In this document: positions 47,201 to 58,116 of the stretch, piece by piece
How positions within the stretch are numbered: position 1 is the stretch's first letter
Layout: each line of letters begins with the position of its first letter
Origin: Tetracentron sinense
Taxonomy: Eukaryota; Streptophyta; Magnoliopsida; Trochodendrales; Trochodendraceae
Reading direction: 5' to 3'
Assembly: GCA_015143295.1 (NCBI GenBank)
Contig: CM026565.1
Span: 10,042,041 to 10,106,040, forward strand
DNA: 64,000 bases
Translations under genes and position numbers: made by a program
Notes under the pieces: model-generated
Database searches by the model: none
Told to the model about the DNA's origin: nothing
Seen by the model: only the letters and a program-made list of their open reading frames with translations

Positions 47201-50200
47201 ATAGTTCGGGTGCTAGATAAATAAGATAAGTGAAATAAAGAATCTCACAAGACGCATAAGGAACCCACAAGATTCATAATATACACAAGGAAGTCACAAG
47301 ACTCTTAAGATATGGGAAATATGTTTTGATAAATCGTGAACTTAAAGTATGATTTAAAATATGATTTTCGAGATTATGTATTTGTTATCTTGTCTTAACT
47401 TCCGCACTCTGATTATGTATATGTTATGATGAACTGTATCCTGCATGGCATATTAATGTTTTGTAACAGGGTTAGTTAGTAGTATGTATATGTTGAGTAT
47501 TCAATACTTAACCGAACTGTTATTTCGGTAGGTTCCAGATTGGTTGGTCGTGCTCCAGAACCATAGGTCGAGGAGGTTCATGGACAGTAGGAGCTTGCCC
47601 GGGATTATCATATAGATGTTAGGGGCCTTGACATGTGGCCTTATGGTTGAGTTGAGTGAGAGAGGCATATATTTTGGTATTTACTTTTGGGGATTTTCAT
47701 GTAGGCTTGTGTAGAGCCCCGAAACTTTTTGCCATGTATTGGAACTCTTGCCAAGCCAGTATGCCTTTTTAATCCTCCTATTTCTATGAAATGAGAAGAT
47801 TTGAAGGACTCTAAGTATTAAGTAGTAGTATTCCTAAATTGGATATGTCGAAAACCCGAGTTACTGAATCTCGTTTGCGGATCAGTCAACTTCAGGGGCA
47901 ATTTAGTCAATAAATAAAGAACAAAATTGGAAATTTTAATACTAGGAATGTTCCCTTTCGAAAGACAAATCCAACGCAAGTTGAATCGTCATAATTGGAC
48001 AAACGATTCAAAAGTTATGGCCGAATTACCAAAGTGGGAGAAAATAGGAGAAAATAACAAAATATGGAGGGTGCGATCGATCGCAAGTTTGGTGCGATCG
48101 ATCGCATGTAGGCGTAATGGGTCCTAAACTCTCAGGACCATATGCGATAGATGGATCGCCAGGTGCGACAGATCGCAGAGATCTGCGATTGATCACAAGT
48201 ATGTGCGATCGATCACATGCAGGGAAAATCAGACCAGAAATGTTCGGGTTCATGTGCGATAGATCGCATCCAGGTGTGAACGATCGCAAGGACTTGCGAT
48301 CGATCACAGACAAGTGTGCGATCGATCGCATGCGGTAGCAGATTCTGAATTTTAGGGTCTTAAGCCCTTGTCTTGTTAGAGGGTTCTCATTTAGGGCTTT
48401 TCTAACCTAGAGGAGAGAAAGAGGGAAGAGAAAGGAGAAGAGGATTTTGGGGAAATCCTCCAAAGGAGCTTGGATTGGAAATCAAGGGAGGTTCAAGCTT
48501 GGGAAATTGCAAGCAAGGGCCATCCTCAAGGCAACTAGAGTTCTTTCAAACCAAGTGGGAGTTCTTCCTCAAGTTGGAACTCCATTTCAAGGGTTTCTTC
48601 ACTCTATTCAAGGTCGGTACCCTATACTACCCTTCTAGTTCATCTCTTCTCTTTGTTTTCTTCATTTTATGTCTATCCCTAAATTCTAAACAAGATAAGG
48701 AGATGGGATGAATGGATGGTGGTGTGGATATGAATGGGCGATTGGATGTCGTGTGTATGTGTTGCGATGAACAAAAATGCGAAGGGCATTGTATTAATAA
48801 TGAATACACATGTATGCTATGAGCTTAACCCACCTAGAAATCCAAGATTTGGTGTTAACCATAATGCACATACCATATGTTTGATGAAATGCCAAGGCGA
48901 ATAAAATGAGTTATAAATTAAGAAATGCATGCTTCAAAGCTTATGGAAATTGCTAGGGTTTATGATAATGTGGTAAATTTCTTTCCCTAAATTGGTGTGA
49001 ATATTGACTTGCTCAAATTATTGATGTTCTATGTATTGTGAAATCCCCAATGTCATATTTAATTTCAAATGAAAGTATGCACAAGATTCCACGAGCACGG
49101 CATGCATGACATGGTTTACCGATGGTTTTTCAAGAATAAGGAGGTTAGGGGTGGAACATATCTTACGATATATTTTACCTCACTTTTGACAAGAGGACAA
49201 GAACAAGCATTTCTTAGGAGAGAGTTTACACTTCCCTCCCTTCCATGAGGGGTCTCCCCTCACTCACAAGTGCGTCACATTAAAGAAGGGTCTCCTTTCC
49301 CTCTCAAGGCATATCATGAAAGAAGGGCCTCCCTTCCCTCTCAAGTGCATCTCACAAGTGCAACTCACCAGTACATGAGCATGTTTAATTCCCAAGCAAG
49401 CACGCATGACAAGCATGGCACAAGCATGACACGCTTGACAAGATCAAGCAAGACAAACATGACAAGTTTTCAAGCATGAAACGAGGATTTTAAGTCAAGT
49501 TAAGTGCACGATGATTTCAAGAGATTTATCGACTTTTATGTAATACAAGCATGAATATAAACTATTTTACTTTCCTGTATGATATAATTGCTTCCTACTT
49601 TCTATTGTTATTGCTATGCTATGACTGTTGGTTAGTGTTTGGTACCCGCTGAGTATTCCATGCTCAGCCGTACTTCTTATGTCAGTAGGTGATAGTGGAG
49701 CAGCTGCTCCTTTTGATATCTGTGCTCCGAGCCCTTGGGTGGAGGAGGAGTATGTCGAGGAACTTGTGGAGGAACCTCCGGTAGAGGGCTACTATTAGGT
49801 GGTAGATTCTGAGTGAGTGAGCTATGGGTGTGAGCTTGAGAGTTATATCCATGTATTTTGGCGGGCATGTCCGCACCTTCTTTTGTGTTTCCATTTTGTA
49901 TAGAACTTGGATCATGTATATATATACTTAGAGGTTTTGCTAGACTTCCACTATGCCTTGTAGTTATGTTTCCGCTATTATGTCCTCTTTGTATATGCTC
50001 CAAGTATTTGTGCAGGAAGGTTTGTCAAGCAAGTCGAGTAAGTCATAGTAAGGCATCCAAGATTCACTCTAACTCCTAGGGTGGGTATTGGGTCGTGACA
50101 GCTTGAGTTGGTAACTCAAGTGTTGGACCCTTTTGTACTTATTGTAGTCTTTATTTAGTCTTTTGTTTACGTTAAGACTTGAAAGAACTGTTATATAGAA

Positions 50201-50314
50201 GAAATTGCAGGTTCACTATTTGTCATGCCCTGTATACTCTTTGCATGATGGTTTGAAGTATAAGTCATGTTGCCAAAGTATCATAACTCCTAGGTGGTAT
50301 TTTAGGGCGTGACA
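47201..50314 (+). repeat. Older rearranged LTR fragment, split by solo LTR G
   Basis: Sequence at about 47380-47709 and 50101-50314 is LTR-like in plus orientation. It contains a GAGTATTCAATACTTAACCG region, as found before the 3' end of other LTRs here, and ends TATTTTAGGGCGTGACA at 50314. The two parts are joined across the GCTTG duplication. The 5' part of this LTR is missing and the order of some blocks looks rearranged. It lies directly against copia pol at 50315. Confidence 0.6.
47710..50100 (+). mobile_element. Solo LTR G, TSD GCTTG
   Basis: A 2,391-bp LTR starting TGTAGAGCCCCGAAAC and ending TATTGGGTCGTGACA, flanked by GCTTG at 47705-47709 and 50101-50105. It has no interior. Ten variants of GTGCGATCGATCGCA fill 48071-48336. 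The conserved block CGCAAGTTGAATCGTC sits upstream at about 47976. A second, looser array of AAGAAGGGTCTCC and CTCAAGTGCAT words is at about 49200-49370. Confidence 0.93.
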
Positions 50315-51819
50315 GAACCTTTAAGTACACAACAACCTAGGAGAAGTACAAGGATTAGTTGACCTCCAGATAGATTGTCTTATCAACAAGGGGTGTATAC
50401 TATGGAATCAGATTCCTTATAAAATGATCCTTATACTTATGAAGAGGCAATATGTGATATTGATGCAGAGAATTGGCATAAGGCCATGGAATTTGAAATG
50501 GATTCCATGTACTCGAATGGTGTCTAAACCGTGGTTGAAAAACTTCAGGGTATATGACCCATTGGGTGCAAATGGATCTACAAGAGAAAGCGTGGATCCA
50601 ATGGAAAGGTAGAGACCTTTAAAGCAAGGCTTGTGGCAAAAGGTTATAGTCAAAGAGCTGGTATCGACTATGAGTAAATCTTTCACCAGTAGCAATGCTT
50701 AAGTCTATCAGAATTCTGTTATCAATTGCTGCTCACTATGATTATGAGATTTGGCAGATGGATGTCAAAACCGCTTTCTTGAATGGAAACATTCAAGTGG
50801 ATATTTATATAGACCAGCCCAAAGGTTATGAACTTCATAGCCAAAATAATAAAGTATGCAAATTGATGAAATCGATATACGGTCTTAAGCAAGCTTCTCG
50901 AAGTTGGAACATCCATTTTGATGAATCAATCAAATCGTTTGGTTTTCACCAAAATATGGATGAGGCTTGTGTGTACAAAAAGGTCAATGGGAGTGCAATA
51001 ACTTTCCTAATTCTTTATGTAGATGATATTCTACTCATTGGGAATGATGTAGGCATGTTATCAACTGTTAAAATCTGGTTGTCTTATAACTTTGCTATGA
51101 AAGACCTTGGTGAAGCCTCCTACATTCTTGGTCTAAAATTGTTTAGAGATCAAAAGAAAATGATGTTGGGATCGTCCCAAGTCAATTATATTGACAAGAT
51201 CTTGTGCAAATATAGCATGAAAAATTCTAAGAAAGGGATATTACCCTTTAGGCATGGAATTATTCTCTCCAAATCAAAGTCTCCAAAGATTGATGATGAA
51301 AGAGAGTAGATGAGTCATTGCCCATTTGCATCAATAGTGGGAAGTCTCATGTATGCTATGTTGTGCATAAGACCTGATATTTGTCATGCAGTGAGTATAT
51401 ATCAATCAAACCCTGGTCCTGAGCATTGGTTGTTAAACACAGTTTCAAGTATCTGAGGACGACTATGCATCACTGTTTGGTTTACAGTGCAAAAGATCTG
51501 GCTGTTGTAGCGTACACAGATTCAGATTTTCAGGCAGATGTAGATGATAGAAAGTCCACCTTAGGGAGCCTTTAGTTGGAGGAGTTGGAAGCAAACAACA
51601 ACTGTTGACGCAACAACTGAAGTGGAATACATTGCCGCAAGTGATACTGCAAAGGAAGCAGTGTGGATAAAGAAGTTCATTCTTGAACTTGGTGTTGTTT
51701 TCTCGATTGAATCTCCTATTACACTTTATTATGATAATAGTGGTGCAGTTGCTCAGGCCATAGAGCCTAGAGCACATCAGAGGACTATTGAGTTGATACT
51801 TGTCAAACCGGACTTGAAA
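50315..51819 (+). pseudogene. Ty1-copia reverse transcriptase/RNase H pseudogene
   Basis: The copy starts just before reverse transcriptase with QPRRSTRIS and continues AENWHKAMEFEMDSMYSNGV, then VETFKARLVAKGYSQ. A frameshift occurs near 50690. The next frame gives QMDVKTAFLNGN, SIYGLKQASRSWN and the catalytic LYVDDILLIGND near 51020. A stop lies at 51307-51309. The remains of the RNase H region include ATTEVEYIAASDTAKEAVW and LYYDNSGAVAQA. Integrase, protease and gag are absent: the left edge abuts a gypsy LTR end. The right edge, near 51820, passes straight into LTR sequence. Confidence 0.88.
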
Positions 51820-53322
51820 AATCAACGCTGGTATTTATCGATGAAATTGCTTTATCGAAAAGTTTATTTTCTATGTAAAAAGAAAGTAATAATTATTATT
51901 ATTTCTTTTAAAGAATTTCAAAATAGTTTTGAAATTCCAAGTTTGACTAAAAGTATCAAGGAGAAAGGGTTCTCAATATAAGCTAGGGATTACAAATAGT
52001 ATAAGATATTGTCCCATAAGCTTATAACAATATTGGTTGGTGGAAGGATGTGTCTGTAAACAAATATTGTAATAGATGATACTTGCAAGTAATTATTCTC
52101 TATTTTCTGGGGGTTAGTCACATTGTGTTAATGGACACTATTGGGATTAGTGGAAGTCCAGGGACATAGATATATTCTATGATCCTAATGGTAATATAGG
52201 AAAGTGTTTCCTAGCAACAAGGCTTCAACCAAAAGGTGAAGCACTTGGTCCCGCAACCAGAAATAGGAGATCCCTCTAGATCCCACACACTAGAACTTCT
52301 TAAATCTTTTAATTGAATTTATAATTAAATTAATTAATTTGTCCATCTAAATCACTATATGGTATAGTGAAACTCTAATAGGTGAAATCACATAAGACCC
52401 ATATGGGATTTTGATAAAGATCAAAACTTGACCAAGAAGAGTTTAGAACTCTAAAGGAGGCGTGAGAATGTGGGGCCCACCTAGGGTGGGGTGCCCACTT
52501 CATGTTGATCTTATCCTATTAATTGGTTACTAAATAATAATTCCCTATTAAGTAGGGATTAGATTACTTGGTTGCTAATTAATGATTTCCTATTAAGTAG
52601 GGATTGAATTAGTTTGTTACTAATGATTTCCTATTAAGTAGGGATTGAATTAGTAGGTTACTAATTTTTTTCCTAATAAATAGGAATGGATAAGGTTAGT
52701 TTCTAATTATGATAAATCCTAATTGGATTAGGATTATCATTAGCAATCAATCGAGAGTGAATTCTAATTGGATTAGAATTGAGAAAGGAGTCTTGGATTG
52801 CAAGTAAGCAATCCAAGAGGGCTATATAAAGGGTGGGACATCCACCCCATTGGCACAATTGAAAAACTTCGAAGTTTTTCTCCCTCTCCCCAAAAGCTCA
52901 TGCCCCCCTCCCTCCTTTGGTTGTACAGTCAATACTCTTATTCTTTCCTCTTGATTTTTGTTTGGATCTTGAATAATATCATAATCAATCTTGTTATCAA
53001 GAAATGATCTTACATTCAAGAAAAAAAAAAGAAAGATCATAGAGCTTGAATTGGAAGGGTCATTAGCTTCCATTGGATAAAAGCTTTAAAGGAATAAAGA
53101 TGGTTCGTGTCAATCGTGAATGAGATTTTTCACTTTTGAAGTTTTGTGGATATCGTTCTATCTTTCAAATCATGGAAAAAAGTTTTCTATTTCAAAGTCG
53201 CAAAGGTGATTGTTTTTTATCCTTCATTGAATAAAATCAATTAGAATTATAGTAAGATCTTGGGATTCGATGTATGCCCCCTAAGAACTATTTTTCTAAA
53301 ATTAAAAAGAGACATACTTTCA
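51820..53322 (+). repeat. 5'-truncated copia 3' LTR, homologous to the LARD LTR
   Basis: From about 51820 to 53322 the sequence aligns with the reverse complement of roughly 14070 down to 12539, ending CATACTTTCA at 53322 exactly as the LARD LTR ends. Shared blocks include the TAATGGACA segment near 52130, the GGTGAAGCACTTGGTCCCGC region near 52240 and a TATA box. About the first 650 bases of the LTR are missing, and the remainder is fused to RNase H coding sequence. Confidence 0.82.
52823..52831 (+). promoter_or_regulatory. TATA box of the copia LTR
   Basis: TATATAAAG lies in the same position as the boxes at 13039-13050 and 20626-20637 (minus) in the LARD LTRs. Confidence 0.55.
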
Positions 53323-53828
53323 TTTATAACAAGTTCAACTATGGTTAAACACTTAATATCATTCTAAATTTATATTTAGACATTGTTAATCATCCATCAA
53401 CATTAATCAAACATATTTAAGCATGATTTGATATCAAGTGCACGTTTTGAATACAACTTTCTAGATTTCATAATATGCATAAGTTTCAAGAAAACAAGTT
53501 TCGGGTCTTTACATCTGGTATGAACTGATATAAACTGATAAAGGACATACATAATCTAGTATAGATCTGGTACAAACTGACAGACTATTACTACAAACTG
53601 ACATGTTACTATTATGAACAAACATGCATTTGCATAAATATCACAAGTCTGCACAAGTTATGAGTCTAAACATGCCATGAAATGACGATATGATATGCTT
53701 ATATGTTTTCTGCATTCTGATCATGTAAATTATGATATGCCTGAAAATGCATGATATTGTAAATTATTAGCTGGACTTTATATTTAATGAGCATTTCGTT
53801 GCTCAATCGAATAGTAATTGTCAACATA
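53323..53828. other. Unassigned AT-rich sequence
   Basis: No coding signal was found. ACAAACTGACA and CTGGTA-type words recur at 53510-53610. The last 100 bases (GAGCATTTCGTTGCTCAATCG) vaguely resemble the GAGTATTCCATGCTCAGCCG region of the gypsy LTRs, so this may be a very old LTR remnant. The CACTA element begins directly after it. Confidence 0.4.
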
Positions 53829-53840
53829 CACTACAAGAAA
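53829..53840 (+). repeat. CACTA terminal inverted repeat (left)
   Basis: CACTACAAGAAA is the canonical plant CACTA terminus, bound by the transposase at the cleavage end. Confidence 0.88.
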
Positions 53841-53867
53841 TCTTCCAAATAGAAACAGAATATTAGA

Positions 53868-54113
53868 CACGGATCCATTTCCGTGTCTAATAACTATTTT
53901 TAGACACGAAAAGGTATCCGTGTCTAATATTCCTTTTCTAATTTTCATTTCAATATTTATATAATATTGCTGAATATTGCATTTATGAGAGACAGAATAC
54001 TTTCCGTGTCTAATACGATTAGACACGGATATTGATTTTAGAGATGGAATTTGTTCCATGTCTAGTTGTTACGATCTTTAGACACGGAAATATTTCCATG
54101 TCTAATACCTTTT
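53868..54113. repeat. CACTA subterminal repeats
   Basis: Nine copies of TTAGACACGGA or its complement TCCGTGTCTAA (some CCATGTCTA) occur in both orientations. Such subterminal repeats are binding sites for the CACTA-encoded DNA-binding protein in En/Spm. Confidence 0.85.
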
Positions 54114-54211
54114 AAGTGATTTCCTATTCCTTAACCCCGCGAATCCTCAAATTTCCCCCCCTTTTTCTCCTCTACCGCCCCAGACTCTATCTCTATCTCT
54201 CGCTCCTCCTC

Positions 54212-54276
54212 ATGCCAACTCCGACGGCACCCACCGGTCACCGCCACCACGAAGCTCCGTTCACCGCCACCGCCAA
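54212..54276 (+). other. Exon-like Pro/Arg/His-rich reading split by a solo LTR
   Basis: ATG at 54212 opens MPTPTAPTGHRHHEAPFTAT; the frame continues beyond the solo LTR from 56610 to a stop at 56725-56727. Upstream is a C/T-rich leader (54150-54205) of the sort seen in plant 5' UTRs. A GTGAGT donor-like site lies at about 56671. It may be a first exon of the CACTA transcript or a captured host fragment. No domain is recognisable. Confidence 0.25.
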
Positions 54277-56604
54277 TGTAACGACCCAAAACCCACCCTA
54301 GGAGTTAGAGTGAATCTTGGACGACTAATCATGACTTACACGACTTGCTTGACAAACCACTTGCAAAACACCCACAGAGAATATACAATAGAGGATAACA
54401 GCGGAAGCATAACTATAAGACACAGCGGAAGTCTAACAAACCTCTAAGTATATACACATGGTCCAAGTTTTAATACAAAGAAATCAAAACAAAGAAAGTG
54501 CAGACATGCCCGCCAAAATACATGGATATAATCACTCATGCTCACCCACAGCTAATCCACTCAGAATCTAACACCACCTACTGATAACCCTCTACGGGAG
54601 GTTCCTCCAAAGGCTCCTCGATGTACTCCTCCTCCAACCATGAACCAGGAGCACAAACATCAAATGGAGCAGCAGCTCCCTCAGAACCTGCCGACATAAG
54701 AAGTACGACTGAGTATGGAATACTCAGCGGGTACTAAATACTAACCAACAGTCATAGTATACAGATAGCATACATAAAGTAGGAAACAAATTGCATATAT
54801 AGAACAGGAACAATTTATATCATACAAGGAAGTAAAGCAATTTATATTCATGCGTGCATTCATAAAAACTGATAAAACCCTTGAAAACATCGTGCACTTG
54901 ACTTGACTTGAAATACCCTTTGCGTGATTGGGAACTTGTTAACCGTGTCATGCTTGTCATGCTTGCATCATGCGTGCCATGTCATGTCATGCGTGTCATG
55001 CGAGTATCATGCTTGCTTGTTCATAATTTAAACATGTTCACATGCCTAGTTGCCGTTCATAGCCCGTCGCAACTAGTACCCTATATGCAGATGGGTATGC
55101 CTGGTTGCCGTTCATAGCCCGTCGCAACTAGCATCCATGCGGAATGTGAATGCCTAGTTGCCGTTCATAGCCCGTCGCAACTAGCATCCATGCGTGTCAT
55201 GCCATGCAGAGTTATGCGTGTCATGTGATGCTATGCTATGCGTGTCATGCCATGCTATGCATATCATGCGAGGGGATGGGAGACCTTTCCTTATGCAATG
55301 CATGATTGTCTTGCCCTTGTCAAAAGCGAAGTGAAACATATCTTAAGATATGCCCCACCTCTACGTCCCATACTTAAAACATCGGTAAATCACGTCATTT
55401 CATGCGTGCTCGTGAGATCGTGTGCATACTTGCATTTGGAATTAAATATGGCAATTTGGGGTAATTCACAAAGCATAGCATACAACAATTTAAGTGAGTA
55501 ATAATCTACACATTTTAAGAAATGTAAGAAACACACTATCATGAACCCTAACAAATTTCAAGAGCAATTAAGCATGGGTTTCCTTAATTTATCATTTATT
55601 TTGTTCACCTTGGCATTTCATCAAACATGTGGTGTGTTCATTATTCACTTAAACCTAGATCATGCTTTTCTAGGTGGGTTATGCTCACATCACACTTGTA
55701 TGTTCATTATTAGTACAATGCCCTTTCCCATTCGTTCATCACATCATCCACACGGCATCCATTCGCCAACATCCATCTTCATTCACCATTCATACCACCA
55801 ATATCATAACACATATATAAGTGAAGGAAAACAAGGAGAAACAAAGGAAAAAGGGAAGCTATAACTAGGAGGGTAGTAAGAAGTACCGACCTTGATCAAG
55901 TGAGGAAGAAATCCCCTTCCAAAAACGACCGTGAGTTGCTGCCCTAGCTTGAGGAGATGCTCCTTACGAGTTTGTGCCTTGATCTTGAAGAAAAATGGGT
56001 TTGAGTTGAGTGTGGGTTCACAAACCCCTTGATTTCTCTCCAAAATGGAAACCCTAGGTTTAGGAATCGCCCTCTCCTCTCTTCTTATCTCCCAATCTCT
56101 CTAAGTATCGAAATGAAGCCCTAAAGGCTCGGGTTAAACTCTTAAGGTAAGAGTAAACCGACCAAAAGACCATAATACCCTTACTGAAATTTCTGCAAAA
56201 ACGTGAGTACCGAGCGATCGGTGTTAATGACCGATCGATCGGTTGCCTACCGATCGATCGGTTTCATAACCGAGCGATCGGTTAAAATTTCACTCTCTGG
56301 AAAATTTCCCCATACAAAAATATTGACCAGTTGATAGCCTCCGAGCGATCGGTTTTGGACCGATCAATCGCTCCATGTGCCGAGCGATCGGTGGTCTGCA
56401 GGTCCAAACTGTTTTGGCCATAACTTTTGACTCGTTCGTCCGATTTTGACGATTCAACTTGCGTTGGGTTCATACTTCGAAAACGAACATTTTTGACGTT
56501 TCAAAATTTCCAATTTCTTCCTTATTTATTAATTATACCTCTTTAAAGGCAAAATGACAACGAAAGTGTCATGCATTAAATGTGAAAAAGTCCGGGGCTC
56601 TACA
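54277..56604 (-). mobile_element. Solo LTR H, TSD GCCAA
   Basis: A 2,328-bp LTR in minus orientation, starting TGTAACGACCCAAAACCC and ending CCGGGGCTCTACA, flanked by GCCAA (54272-54276 and 56605-56609). Seven ACCGAGCGATCGGT-type motifs lie at 56209-56393. A degenerate tandem array of CTAGTTGCCGTTCATAGCCC units lies at about 55043-55190. It shares nearly the same flanking blocks as solo LTR I but in inverse orientation 1.5 kb away. Confidence 0.94.
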
Positions 56605-56609
56605 GCCAA

Positions 56610-58116
56610 GCTCCGATCACCGTCTCCCCCAGGCTCCGATCACCGTCGCCGTCAAGCTCCGACACCCACTGTGAGTCCATGTCGATGCTTACCTCTTCAA
56701 TGGCTTGAGTTTCCTCTTCAAGTATGATAGTAGAACTGTAAATATGGGACTCTTGCCCTAATTCATAAACATGCATGTATACTTTGGGGAGTTCCGACTC
56801 GAGTTCAAGTTTTGGGTGTGGCTGTTGATGCCCACCTTCAGTACTTACTCTAACCTGCTAACCGGGGTTGCGGGCTAACCGCGCGTATTAGGGATAAACT
56901 AATTATGCCTAATTACATAAACATGCATGTATATAATTAGCATGGAGATGGATGGAATCCAATCACAGCCAATTGCAATTGAACTTGGGGAGAGTTCAAT
57001 TGCACCCACAGGCCATCATGTGTCCCTATTAACCTCTATTAACTATGGTTAAGATCCCACTAACCTTTGGGGTTGAACAATAGAACTTTAATGTTGAAAA
57101 AAAATATATTTTAAAAGATTAACCCCGAGGGTTAAAATTCTTTAACTAGAGTTTTGTATTTTTCCGTAAAAATTTGCTTATGTTGTTAAACCCCAAGGGT
57201 TAGTGGCCCTTTAAGTACAGTTAATATGGGTTAAAAGGGACATGTGTTGACCTGTGAGTGTTGATTGAACTCTCCCTGAGTTCAATCATGAATGGCTGTG
57301 ATTTGATCTCAGGTGGGTGGCCCCCACTTGGGATGTTAAAATATAGTGTACACCGAATTGTTCTAGAATCATCTACTATTATAACCGGACTCCTTAATTG
57401 TGCTTAAGATTCATTAACCCTTAGGGTTCAACCACCTAACCTTGGTTTCTAGTAGAAAAAAACTTTTATGTTGTTGGCACATTTTTATGTTGTAACCGAC
57501 TCTAAGGAGTTTGGTTATGTACAGGAGATGATTAGTCATGGGGCAGCTGTCCCATGAAATTTTCAAAACAATATGTTTGAACTATTTTGGTTAAATATGT
57601 AATAGGGAATAGTTATTGGATACGGGGGCAATTGCTCCCTACACTTTTCTACAAATAATTATATTAGAATATTTAATAGAACATAGCCATAGTGAAATTG
57701 AATAAGTGTTCCCGTAAACAATAGGTATCAGGGAGTGCTAGTAGTAAGTCAATAAATGTCTTAAATGCTCTCTTGCAGATTCCAATATGTGGATGCTCTT
57801 TCTAAAATCACCTACTTCATGTTGGATCATCAGGGGATCACATCGTTTGTGTTATTTGGTGTGGCCTCCTCTATGTTCTTGGTAGTTAATGGCTAGGATC
57901 CTTCTTGTACAGTTGGTTACAATTGTTAAATGAGCAGTGATAGGCGTACCTGGATATCTATTTGCAAACCTAAGGCTGGACCTCATTGGTCTACACCCCC
58001 CTCTTAAATACCCACCATGAGTATTTGTTCAAATACTCATTTGAACAAATACATCAAATAATAGTATGCACACCAAAAAAGAACTCACTATTCCTTTCAT
58101 GTCTCCACACTTGATT
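56610..58116. other. CACTA interior without a recognisable gene
   Basis: No coding region is supported apart from the short reading ending at 56727. The main structure is the long inverted repeat at 56945-57320. A third partial copy of its TTAACCCTTAGGGTT block is near 57410. The remainder is AT-rich. Confidence 0.5.
56945..57320. repeat. Long imperfect inverted repeat (foldback/MITE-like)
   Basis: The arms are about 56950-57085 and 57185-57320. The left arm contains CAATCACAGCCAATTGCAAT, GGGAGAGTTCAATTG, CATGTGTCCCTATTAACC and CTAACCTTTGGGGTT. The reverse complement of the right arm contains AAATCACAGCCATTCATGAT, GGGAGAGTTCAATCA, CATGTCCCTTTTAACC and CTAACCCTTGGGGTT in the same order. The loop is about 100 bp. 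It could fold into a long hairpin. Confidence 0.85.

Noticed and set aside
57110..57440. Telomere-like TTAACCCTNAGGGTT words
   Set aside because: They are single words within the arms of the inverted repeat, not a tandem TTTAGGG array.
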